A stretch of 25,173 nucleotides of DNA from GCA-003244245 sp050699815. Its GTDB lineage: Bacteria > Actinomycetota > Actinomycetes > Mycobacteriales > Pseudonocardiaceae. The stretch spans positions 1-25,173 of the forward strand of contig JBOHFT010000052.1 in NCBI GenBank assembly GCA_050699815.1. The letters are read 5' to 3'. Below, piece by piece: positions 15,034-21,571 of this stretch (positions are counted from its first letter, which is position 1; each line of letters opens with the position of its first letter). The notes under the pieces were generated by a model that saw nothing but the letters and a program-made list of their open reading frames with translations, ran no database searches and was not told where the DNA came from. Position numbers and translations under genes: made by a program.

Positions 15034-15264
15034 GTGTGTGCCGGTGCCGCGCCCCGTGAACTCGACGGGACCGACCTGACAAGCGCCACCTGGCGCAAGA
15101 GCAGCCGCAGCAACGCCAATTACAACTGTGTTGAGGTCGCCGGCCTCGACGGTGGGCACCGTGCCGTGCGGGACAGCAAGAACCCCGCCGACCCAGCCCT
15201 GGCCTTCACCGCAGCCGAGTGGGCTGCGTTCACCGCCGGCGTCCGCGCCGGAGAGTTCGGCTGA
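15034..15264 (+). CDS. DUF397 domain protein
   Basis: A 76-residue product covering the whole DUF397 domain: LTSATWRKSSRSNANYNCVE, then VAVRD-type text (HRAVRDSKNPADPALAF) and TAAEWAAFTAGVRAGEF. DUF397 proteins are small, cytoplasmic and nearly restricted to actinobacteria. Most lie right beside an XRE regulator and take part in developmental or toxin-antitoxin-like control. Here no XRE gene is adjacent, so the copy is an orphan. The start is GTG 15034, without a clear ribosome-binding site. Twelve to fifteen residues before the domain are not conserved. A terminator hairpin follows at 15280. Confidence 0.85.
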   Translation: MCAGAAPRELDGTDLTSATWRKSSRSNANYNCVEVAGLDGGHRAVRDSKNPADPALAFTAAEWAAFTAGVRAGEFG

Positions 15265-15279
15265 CCTAACCTCATCTGC

Positions 15280-15310
15280 TCCCCCGGCCGCCGCTCCGGC
15301 GGCCGGGGGA
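15280..15310 (+). terminator. Rho-independent-like terminator after the DUF397 gene
   Basis: Perfect 13-base arms (TCCCCCGGCCGCC at 15280-15292 and its complement at 15298-15310) with a five-base loop GCTCC. It starts 15 bases past the DUF397 stop. There is no T run, as is usual in GC-rich actinobacteria. Confidence 0.7.
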
Positions 15311-15373
15311 GTTCTGCCCGCGTGCACTGAGCGAGGGCTTGCCCGGGCTGCTCCAGGCCAGACCGCTGGGACT

Positions 15374-15412
15374 GTGACGAAGACACCCAACACGGACATA
15401 TAGGGTTAGCAG
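15374..15412 (+). promoter_or_regulatory. Candidate promoter of the sigma-factor operon
   Basis: A TAGGGT (15401-15406) fits the actinobacterial -10 pattern TANNNT, and GTGACG (15374-15379) is a partial match to TTGACA at a long spacing. A start about seven bases past the -10 would fall at 15412-15414, right at the GTG of a tiny ORF (15413), which suggests leaderless translation. By-eye assignment only. Confidence 0.35.
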
Positions 15413-15451
15413 GTGGACGCAGAGTCTCGCAGACGGGCTGTCGGACCATGA
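15413..15451 (+). CDS. Possible 12-codon leaderless upstream ORF
   Basis: The codons from GTG 15413 read VDAESRRRAVGP and stop. The stop (TGA 15449-15451) overlaps the next ATG (15448-15450) as ATGA. If the promoter call is right, the message would begin at this GTG, making it a leaderless uORF whose translation could feed the next ORF. Nothing else supports it, and length alone does not. Confidence 0.25.
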   Translation: MDAESRRRAVGP

Positions 15452-15621
15452 GCACTGAGTTGATCAAGCTCATCCTGGGCACCAGGGAGGGTGGTGGTGG
15501 CTGGGCGGCGTGGTGGGCCGGGTCGGCTCCTCGTTCCAGGCTGACAGCTGCTCGCCTCGCCGAGCCGGCGCCATCTCGGGCACACATTCCGCGGCAGATA
15601 ATTGAGAGTATGCGGAAATGA
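15448..15621 (+). CDS. Small hypothetical ORF (57 residues) coupled to the first sigma gene
   Basis: The product begins MSTELIKLILGTREGGGGWA and has no recognised domain. Its stop (TGA 15619-15621) overlaps the start of the sigma-like gene (ATG 15618-15620) as ATGA, and its own ATG overlaps the stop of a 12-codon upstream ORF in the same way. No ribosome-binding site is evident. The third-position GC bias is moderate. It may be a leader peptide that couples translation, or a chance frame. Confidence 0.35.
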   Translation: MSTELIKLILGTREGGGGWAAWWAGSAPRSRLTAARLAEPAPSRAHIPRQIIESMRK

Positions 15622-16178
15622 CCAGGCCGGATGACGATGAAGGCATGCGGGACTACCTTAAGAAATTCGAGCAGGAGATCGAGCTGCAGGCGTTGAAATT
15701 GGCCCGAATCTACCGCATCGATCTCCATGAGCTACTGTCGCGGACGGGTCAGACGATATGGAGCAAGTGGCGCCTGATGTCCACGTTCGAAGACGACTTG
15801 AAACGAGCCGGTTACTGGTTCGGCATCCTTGCGAATCACTCACGAAATCTATCGCGAAAGCAGCGGCGAGAGTGGACCGAGTGCCAGCCGGCCGGTCATC
15901 AGCTTGATTGCAACGCGGCAGAAGGGTCAAGTTGGCGAGACCCGGCGCTAGAAGCGCTATTCAAGGACGAGCAATTCAGAATATACCGCGCGATCGCCCA
16001 GCTGGGGGGCAGGTCTCGGGACGTGATGTCGTTGCGTGCCTTAGGGAGGAGTGACGACGAGATCCGCGCGGAATTGAAGATTACTCCGACGAACTTTTCT
16101 ACAACGCTTAGCCGTGCCCGCCGCGAGTTAAGAGAAATCCTTGACATGAGACGTCATGAGGACGACCGGGCGTCATGA
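15618..16178 (+). CDS. ECF-type sigma factor-like protein, divergent
   Basis: A 186-residue cytoplasmic protein. Residues about 30-90 resemble sigma region 2: HELLSRTGQTIWSKWRLMST, then AGYWFGILANHSRNLSRKQR R, where the W-F-x-I-A-x-N-x-x-x-N-x-x-R-K pattern recalls the 2.3-2.4 motif. Residues about 115-178 resemble region 4: FRIYRAIAQLGGRSRDVMSL then LGRSDDEIRAELKITPTNFS and TTLSRARRELREIL, the helix-turn-helix that reads -35 elements. Codon use is less GC-biased than in the neighbours. It is joined at both ends by ATGA overlaps: to a 57-codon ORF before and to the SigD-type factor after. No anti-sigma gene is visible nearby. What it controls is unknown. Confidence 0.75.
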   Translation: MTRPDDDEGMRDYLKKFEQEIELQALKLARIYRIDLHELLSRTGQTIWSKWRLMSTFEDDLKRAGYWFGILANHSRNLSRKQRREWTECQPAGHQLDCNAAEGSSWRDPALEALFKDEQFRIYRAIAQLGGRSRDVMSLRALGRSDDEIRAELKITPTNFSTTLSRARRELREILDMRRHEDDRAS

Positions 16179-17053
16179 CCAAGAATAGCCGCCCTCGTGC
16201 GCTGTCCGCTCGGCAAGACGGTCGGCACCGAGCCGCACCGCGCGGCGACCCTGACCGCCGTCCGGCTGGCGAGGAGATGCCAGTGGACCTGGGATCCGCT
16301 ATAGCGGGCGATCGAGCTGCCGTCGAGGGTGTGCTCCGCTGGATCCGTCCTCTCGTGATGCGGTACTGCCGGGCCCGCGTCGGTGGCCACTCGTTCGCCT
16401 CAGCGGATGATGTAGCCCAGGAGGTGTGTCTCGCGGTACTCACCGCCCTGCCCAGGTACCGCGACCAGGGCAAGCCGTTTATTGCCTTTGTGTACGGCAT
16501 CGCTTCGCACAAAGTGATCGACGCCCGCCGGTCGGCGGCACGAAATCGCACCGATCCGGTCCCGGAGGTTCCCGATTCCCTGGACCTGGGCGACGGCCCG
16601 GAGCAGCGGGCGATGCAGGGTGAACTGGCCAGGCGGATGAACAAGCTGCTAGGCATGCTGCCGGACAAGCAGCGCGAGATTCTCATCCTGCGGGTCGTGG
16701 TGGGGCTGTCGGCCGAGGAGACCGCCGAGGCGATGGGATCCACTCCCGGCGCAGTCCGCGTGGCGCAGCACCGAGCGCTGAGCCGGCTGCGTTCAATACT
16801 GGCGGCTGAGGACGATGAAGCCCACCGCATCCAGACGCGCCGCGCCGTCACGAAACCTGCATCCGACGATCCTTCGGACGATGCCGACCGCACACTGCGT
16901 CCGATGCTCCGTGCACCGGCTGTCAGCTCCGCCACAGTCGGCCGTATCGAGTCCGGGGAAGACGAGTGCATTGACCAGCTTCTTCGAGTGGCAGATACTC
17001 AGCTTCGGCAGAAGCTCGGTATGGGTGACGCTGGCCGCTTCGAGTTAGCCTGA
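16175..17053 (+). CDS. sigD: SigD/ShbA-type ECF sigma factor with a C-terminal tail
   Basis: Sigma region 2 is clear: RPLVMRYCRARVGGHSFASA then DDVAQEVCLAVLTALPRYRD and FIAFVYGIASHKVIDARRSA, followed by region 4: MLPDKQREILILRVVVGLSA then EETAEAMGSTPGAVRVAQHR. These match the SigD (mycobacteria)/ShbA (Streptomyces) family that drives ribosomal and vegetative genes. Three starts are possible: ATG 16175, coupled by ATGA to the preceding sigma gene; ATG 16277; or GTG 16283, which has GAGGAG six bases upstream and gives the usual N-terminus. The family normally ends soon after region 4, but here about 75 further residues follow (from about residue 215), mostly polar with a helical patch near the end. 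An rsdA-like anti-sigma gene is not seen downstream. Confidence 0.9.
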   Translation: MTKNSRPRALSARQDGRHRAAPRGDPDRRPAGEEMPVDLGSAIAGDRAAVEGVLRWIRPLVMRYCRARVGGHSFASADDVAQEVCLAVLTALPRYRDQGKPFIAFVYGIASHKVIDARRSAARNRTDPVPEVPDSLDLGDGPEQRAMQGELARRMNKLLGMLPDKQREILILRVVVGLSAEETAEAMGSTPGAVRVAQHRALSRLRSILAAEDDEAHRIQTRRAVTKPASDDPSDDADRTLRPMLRAPAVSSATVGRIESGEDECIDQLLRVADTQLRQKLGMGDAGRFELA

Positions 17054-17373
17054 TCCCCACCGGCTGAGGCAACGATCTTGACCAGGTATCGATCTTGGTT
17101 GACGGGTGGCGCGGGCTGCAGGCAGGTTCTGGCTTGCCCGCAACGCTGCCCGGCGGGGCTGCCGAGGCTCGCCCGCAGGGGCTGGGACGGGCCAGCCCCT
17201 GCGGGCGCCGCAGCCGCCCCTCTGGCCTGGGCGATTGCGTCGGCTGGTGGCACTGGTCACGGCTGTGCATGAGCAGCTCGAGGACGAGCGCACGATGGCG
17301 GTAGGGTGCGTCACGAAAGAAGGCTGTCTCGCAAGTGAGCCGAGCGCAGTCTGTACCGGCTGAAGGGAACATC
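17054..17373. other. Intergenic stretch with a long hairpin and the cold-shock gene leader
   Basis: No gene is supported in these 320 bases. A 16-base-pair hairpin lies at 17170-17207. The last 70 bases before ATG 17374 form the likely 5' untranslated leader of the cold-shock gene; frames here in all directions lack conserved motifs. Confidence 0.5.
17170..17207. terminator. Long GC-rich hairpin after the sigma-factor operon
   Basis: Perfect 16-base arms (17170-17185 and 17192-17207, core GCAGGGGCTGG/CCAGCCCCTGC) around the six-base loop GACGGG. It is 116 bases past the SigD stop and upstream of the cold-shock gene, so it probably isolates the two. No T run follows. Confidence 0.65.
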
Positions 17374-17577
17374 ATGGCTACAGGGACCGTGAAGTGGTTC
17401 AACGCGGAAAAGGGGTTCGGCTTCATCGCCCAGGACGGCGGAGGCCCGGATGTCTTCGTCCACTACTCGGCTATCAACGCCGCAGGATTCAGGTCCCTGG
17501 AGGAGAACCAGGCGGTCAACTTCGACGTCACTCAGGGTCCGAAGGGCCCGCAGGCCGAGAACGTCACCCCGGCCTGA
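17374..17577 (+). CDS. cspA: Cold-shock domain protein
   Basis: A 67-residue single cold-shock domain protein. It carries both RNA-binding motifs: KGFGFI (residues 13-18, RNP1) and VFVHYS (about 28-33, RNP2). It starts GTVKWFNAEKGFGFI and ends VTQGPKGPQAENVTPA, typical of actinobacterial CspA. The ATG at 17374 has GAAGGGA about six bases upstream; a frame open from 17335 is not the start. Such proteins bind single-stranded RNA and DNA and prevent secondary structure, in cold or in growth. The leader from about 17300 is long enough for post-transcriptional control. A terminator follows directly. Confidence 0.97.
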   Translation: MATGTVKWFNAEKGFGFIAQDGGGPDVFVHYSAINAAGFRSLEENQAVNFDVTQGPKGPQAENVTPA

Positions 17578-17595
17578 CCCGTCCGAACGTGATGC

Positions 17596-17628
17596 AGCCC
17601 CACACCCGTTCAGCAGGGGTGTGGGGCT
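17596..17628 (+). terminator. Terminator of the cold-shock gene
   Basis: Perfect 12-base arms AGCCCCACACCC and GGGTGTGGGGCT with a nine-base loop, 18 bases past the cspA stop. It is followed by CTATC rather than a T run. Confidence 0.8.
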
Positions 17629-17693
17629 CTATCGCAGTTCACCGCCCAGTTCACGGCCATGGAGCAGCTACTGGCCGCGGCTGGCGGGATCCA

Positions 17694-18374
17694 CCGCAGG
17701 ATGTAGTACCACAGCGGGGTGCTGGCCTTGAGGCCGATGCCGTACTGGCGCAGCTCGGGGAAGTGGTCTGACCCGAGTACTGGCGATCCAGTGGACGCGG
17801 CGATCCGCTGGCCGGATGGCATCGACCAGGTCAGGTGCCGCAGCAGGTTGCGCTGCGGCAACGATGTCGGCGCGCCCGTCGCGGGATTGCCGCCGGGGTC
17901 GCCAGGCAGGCCGTTCGCCTGCCGGAAGTCCACGGCCCGGTTGTGTGCCAGCAGGAACGCCGCGTGCAGACCGGCGATCATGAGGTTTTCGTCGTTGCGC
18001 GGGTCGGCGATGATCGCGGTCAGGTCGGGGTTACGGGGCAGGTCCTCGAACAGCCCGCTGCTCTCGATCCGGAACTTGGCCCGGTCTGCGGGCAGGTAGA
18101 GCTGTGGGCTGGCCGACGGCCCGCCGCCGTAGACCGAGTCGAGATTAATCCTCGGGTCGCGGGTGTTCGGCGTCTGGGCGGGCTTGGTGACCACACCGAG
18201 CCGCGAGGTGGTATCGGACGTGACGTCGTGGTCGAGGAACTGCCCGACGAACGTGGTGCCCGCGGTCATGTCGCCGATGTTCTGGTCGACGTTTCTCGGG
18301 CTGAGCTCCGGGTTGGTGATCAGCCGGACCGGGCCCTCGCGCAACGGGTCCGCGGCGTCCAGCAGCCCATGCAT
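17694..18374 (-). pseudogene. Animal-type heme peroxidase with internal and C-terminal deletions
   Basis: The frame encodes the N-terminal part of an animal-type heme peroxidase: TTFVGQFLDHDVTSDTTSRL contains the distal His, and DPRINLDSVYGGGPSASPQL and ENLMIAGLHAAFLLAHNRAV follow as in the family. Right after the LLAHNRAVDFRQANGLPG stretch the protein jumps to SLPQRNLLRHLTWSMPSGQR and then TPLWYYILR, which belong near the C-terminus of full-length members. The intervening segment, about 150-250 residues including the proximal heme-ligand His region, is missing. The last 27 residues are unrelated and run into the cspA terminator. A GGAGG lies only three bases before ATG 18374. The protein cannot bind heme normally, so I call it a pseudogene. 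Confidence 0.65.
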
Positions 18375-18606
18375 TTTCCTCCGGGGTTTTCAGTTCTTGT
18401 TTATTTGGCAGATCGGCACGTAGGCGAACACGCCGAATGCGGATCTCATGGGGGGCGCTGGGCTCCGAAGGTGGCCAGGAGAAGTCCAGCAGCCAGCCAA
18501 AGGCTTGCGATAAACCCCACAAGGGACAGCTACGCCCGGGGAAGCCCAGCTCGGCTCCGCGCGGAGCGTTTACGATGAGGATCATCGCGACAGCGAGAGG
18601 ATGGGC

Positions 18607-19377
18607 ATGACCGGCAGCCAACGCCGGCCACGGCGGCGCCCCCGGTGGTGGCTGATCACTGTCGGCACAGTGTTCGCCGTCGGCACTATGTCCTGCGGTC
18701 AGGACGAGCCGGGCGACACCCCAAGGACGTCGCCGACGGGCTCGCCCGAGCAGCCCCTCACGAGGACCTCACCAATGCCGTCGCCCACGAGGACACTGCC
18801 GGGTGAGCTGATCGACATCGGGCCCGCGGCCGGGCAGGTCGTTGGCGTGGTCGGTGTCCCGTTCGATGATGTCCTCAACGTGAGAGCTGCGCCGGGTGCC
18901 GATCAGCAGATCGTCGCTAGGCTGAATCCGCTGGCGGACGACGTCGTCGCCACGGGCGCCGCCCGTCGGCTTGACCAAACGATCTGGCACGAGGTGACGG
19001 CCCAGGGCGTCACTGGCTGGGCCAACAGGGCGTTCCTCGCCTGGCTCGGAGGCACTGACGATGTCACTGCCCAGATCATCGACGCCCGCGGCGGGCGCCC
19101 GTCGGCTAAGACGATGCTGGATCTGGGACGGATCGTCGCCGAAGCGAATGCCTCGGACCAGCCGCCCTCCCGGATTACCGTCACGGTGGCGCCGACCGTC
19201 GGCGACCTGGGCGAGGTCACCTATGACGTAGTCGGCTTCGGCGACGACTCGGTCCTCGGCGAGCGACTCCACGTGTTCGGCCGGCCGCTCGACAACGGCC
19301 AGGGCTTTTCGCTGGCCAGCGTCGAGCGCACGTACCTGTGCGCCCGGGGCGCGACCGACGACGGGCTCTGCGTCTGA
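18607..19377 (+). CDS. Exported SH3-domain protein, possible lipoprotein
   Basis: ATG 18607 is preferred over 18601 because GAGAGG lies six bases upstream. The N-terminus is strongly basic (QRRPRRRPRWW) with a hydrophobic stretch (LITVGTVFAVG) ending in TMSC, an imperfect lipobox with Cys30. A Ser/Thr/Pro-rich linker follows (residues about 31-65). The folded part begins with a bacterial SH3-like region, GVPFDDVLNVRAAPGADQQI then IWHEVTAQGVTGWANRAFLA, and continues for about 110 residues to a C-terminal CARGATDDGLCV pair of cysteines. SH3b domains often bind cell-wall peptides. It is therefore probably on the cell surface. There is no operon partner. Confidence 0.8.
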   Translation: MTGSQRRPRRRPRWWLITVGTVFAVGTMSCGQDEPGDTPRTSPTGSPEQPLTRTSPMPSPTRTLPGELIDIGPAAGQVVGVVGVPFDDVLNVRAAPGADQQIVARLNPLADDVVATGAARRLDQTIWHEVTAQGVTGWANRAFLAWLGGTDDVTAQIIDARGGRPSAKTMLDLGRIVAEANASDQPPSRITVTVAPTVGDLGEVTYDVVGFGDDSVLGERLHVFGRPLDNGQGFSLASVERTYLCARGATDDGLCV

Positions 19378-19383
19378 CGGACC

Positions 19384-19872
19384 TTATACGGCATGGAGCC
19401 TTTGGCGCTGAACGCAGAACGGGTTATCGCTGGTTACCGAGGCGAAGCCGGCCATATGCGCGATTTCAATGTCACTTAAGCCGCGCTCTCGCATTTTCGC
19501 GCCGATCCGCTGAGTCAGCTCCGGCTGCTCCACGGCGAGCTCATCGCTTACCGGCTCCCGGACCCTCCAGTCACGTGCGTTGAGCTTTCGGTAAAAGTCT
19601 GGCCTATCCCCCGGAGCCACCAAGCCGAGCCGGTATGCACGCTCATAGATGGCTTGCATCGATGTGATAGCCCATCGGCTCGTGTGGTACCGAAGTCTTC
19701 CTGGATCACGATACAGCCAGCGGCCTCGAGCCAATTTTTTGCCTACGTATATGCGCATCGACCGCCAATGCGCCCTGAAATCGCTGACCATGCCGCAAGA
19801 AGTCAACGGTAACACCATAAATATCAGCGAATCTTGCCAGTGTCCGCTCATCCGGCAGCCGAAAATATACCA
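19384..19872 (-). pseudogene. Decayed XRE plus ImmA/IrrE-type protein
   Basis: Two pieces of one gene lie in different frames. At 19706-19872 the residues RLPDERTLARFADIYGVTVD and FLRHG are the last helices of an XRE domain, then the frame stops at TGA 19708-19706. In the frame ending at 19384, TSRWAITSMQAIYERAYRLG, LVAPGDRPDFYRKLNARDWR and VREP match the C-terminus of ImmA/IrrE metallopeptidase proteins. The HExxH zinc site and the middle of the peptidase domain are missing. The gene has lost its start, its first helices and its centre. It directly abuts the stop of the PhoD gene at 19912. Confidence 0.6.
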
Positions 19873-19911
19873 GCAGTAATCATGCTCGGGACACGGGACA
19901 CGCCGGATCGG

Positions 19912-21477
19912 CTAGGCCAGCTGCGCCCCCGGGCGGCCGTTCTCGACGGCGAAGGTGGCGAGGGTCCGGGTCGGTGCGCCCGGCACCAGCGCGGTGTCCA
20001 CCACCCGGAACGTCGACGTCCACTGCTGGGGGGTGATATCGCAACGCACGTAGCCGCGCAACGCGCCGTCGAAGAATTTCGTGTGCGGGTTGTCCGGCAG
20101 CGCCGCGGTCACCGGGGCGATGAACTGCGCCGGGAAGTCGGAGCTGATCGAGGTGCCGATGAACTCGGTGCCGACGGTGCGCGAGGCCGGATCGGCGAAG
20201 TCGGTCTTGAGGTCGTGCACCCAGCTGGAGTGGATGTCGCCGGTGAGCACGATCGGGTTGGACGGGCGGCGCTGGTCGAGGAACGCGAGGATGCGGTTGC
20301 GGGCGGCGACGTAGCCGTCCCACTGGTCGAGGTTGAACAGCTCGCCCGGTCCGGCCAGGAAGTCGTACTCGGCGAGCATCGTCTGCTGGCCGATGACGTT
20401 CCAGCGGGCCCGCGAGCGGCCCAGCCCGTCGAGCAGCCAGCGCTCCTGCTCCGGTCCGGTCATGGTGGCAGCCGGGTCCAGCGCTGCCGCGCACCGAACG
20501 CCAAGGCCGTCGCCGCACGGCTGGTCGGTGCGGTACTGGCGGGTGTCGAGGACGCTCAGTTCCACGAGGTCGCCGAACCCCAGACGCCGGAACAGCCGCA
20601 GGTCCGGCCCGGTGGGGAGCTGCGCGCGGCGCAGCGGCAGGTGCTCGTAGTAGGCCTGGTAGGCGTTCGCGCGGCGCTGCCGGAATGCCTCGCGGCTGCC
20701 CTGCGACGGGCCGTCGGCGTTCTCCGGGATGTCGGCGGCGTAGTTGTTGTCGACCTCGTGGTCGTCCCAGGTGACGACGAACGGGTGCGCGGCGTGCACG
20801 GCGCGCAGGTCAGGGTCGCTGCGGTAGAGGGCGTGCCGGTTGCGGTAGCTCGCCAGCCCGTCGACCTCCGGCCCGTCGTGCTGGCGTACGCCGCTGGGCT
20901 GGGGCCCGTCCTCGTAGATGTAGTCACCGAGGTGCACGACGAGGTCGACGTCCTCGGCCGCCATGCCGCGGTACGCGGAGTAGAAGCCGGCCTGGAAGTC
21001 CTGGCAGGAGGCGAACGCGAGCCGCAGGCGTTGCGGCGAGCTGCGCCGCGCCGCAGCGGTGCGGGTGCGCCCGACCGGGCTGATCTGGCCGCCGACGCGG
21101 AACCGGTAGAAGTACGACGCCGCCGGGCGCAGCCCGCGCGGCTCGGCGTGCACGCTGTGCCCGAAGTCAGGGGTGGCCAGCTCGGTGCCGCGCTCGACGA
21201 CGCGGCGGAAGCGCTCGTCCTCGGCGATCTCCCATTCCACCGGGAACCGCCGCGGCGGCATCCCGCCGCCGTTGCGCGGGTCCGGGGCCAGCCGGGTCCA
21301 GAGCACGACCGAGTCCGGCAGCGGGTCCCCGGAGGCGACGCCGAGGGTGAAGACGTCACGGGTCACGACGTCACGGTGCAGCCGGGCCGGGGCCGCCGAG
21401 GCGACCGAAACGGGTGCGGTGGCCAGCAGCGCGGCGGTGGCCGCACCCCCGGTCAGCAGGTGGCGCCGTGTGATCAT
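19912..21477 (-). CDS. phoD: PhoD-type alkaline phosphatase/phosphodiesterase, Tat-exported
   Basis: A 521-residue protein. The N-terminus has a twin-arginine signal (MITRRHLLTGGAATAALL) with a cleavage-like ASAAP near residue 30. The enzyme motifs appear in order: GVASGDP (46-52), FASCQD (155-160), HLGDYIYED (182-190), WDDHEVDNN (237-245) and GDIHSSWVHD (413-422). These contribute the Fe/Ca ligands of PhoD. It should hydrolyse phosphate mono- and diesters outside the membrane under phosphate limitation. GAGGAG lies about nine bases before ATG 21477. A hairpin at 21526 precedes it, so it may share the transcript of the upstream phosphatase genes only in part. Confidence 0.95.
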   Translation of the reverse strand: MITRRHLLTGGAATAALLATAPVSVASAAPARLHRDVVTRDVFTLGVASGDPLPDSVVLWTRLAPDPRNGGGMPPRRFPVEWEIAEDERFRRVVERGTELATPDFGHSVHAEPRGLRPAASYFYRFRVGGQISPVGRTRTAAARRSSPQRLRLAFASCQDFQAGFYSAYRGMAAEDVDLVVHLGDYIYEDGPQPSGVRQHDGPEVDGLASYRNRHALYRSDPDLRAVHAAHPFVVTWDDHEVDNNYAADIPENADGPSQGSREAFRQRRANAYQAYYEHLPLRRAQLPTGPDLRLFRRLGFGDLVELSVLDTRQYRTDQPCGDGLGVRCAAALDPAATMTGPEQERWLLDGLGRSRARWNVIGQQTMLAEYDFLAGPGELFNLDQWDGYVAARNRILAFLDQRRPSNPIVLTGDIHSSWVHDLKTDFADPASRTVGTEFIGTSISSDFPAQFIAPVTAALPDNPHTKFFDGALRGYVRCDITPQQWTSTFRVVDTALVPGAPTRTLATFAVENGRPGAQLA

Positions 21478-21525
21478 CTTCGAGCTCCTCGGGACGGCGG
21501 AGTGGGAGAGCGGGGTCTGGCCGGT

Positions 21526-21561
21526 GGTGCGCCGCCCGGACCCCTGTCCAGGCGGCGCACC
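21526..21561 (-). terminator. Hairpin between the PhoX-like and PhoD genes
   Basis: Perfect 11-base arms GGTGCGCCGCC (21526-21536) and GGCGGCGCACC (21551-21561) around a 14-base loop. It lies after the PhoX-like stop at 21572 and 48 bases before the PhoD start, so it could partly separate the two genes. No T run follows. Confidence 0.55.
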
Positions 21562-21571
21562 GGCGAGGGGA

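Noticed and set aside
17628..17706. Plus-strand residues QFTAQFTAMEQLL resemble the C-terminus of the flagellar cap protein FliD.
   Set aside because: The match is about a dozen residues, has no start, and sits at the broken end of the peroxidase on the other strand. It is too short to call.
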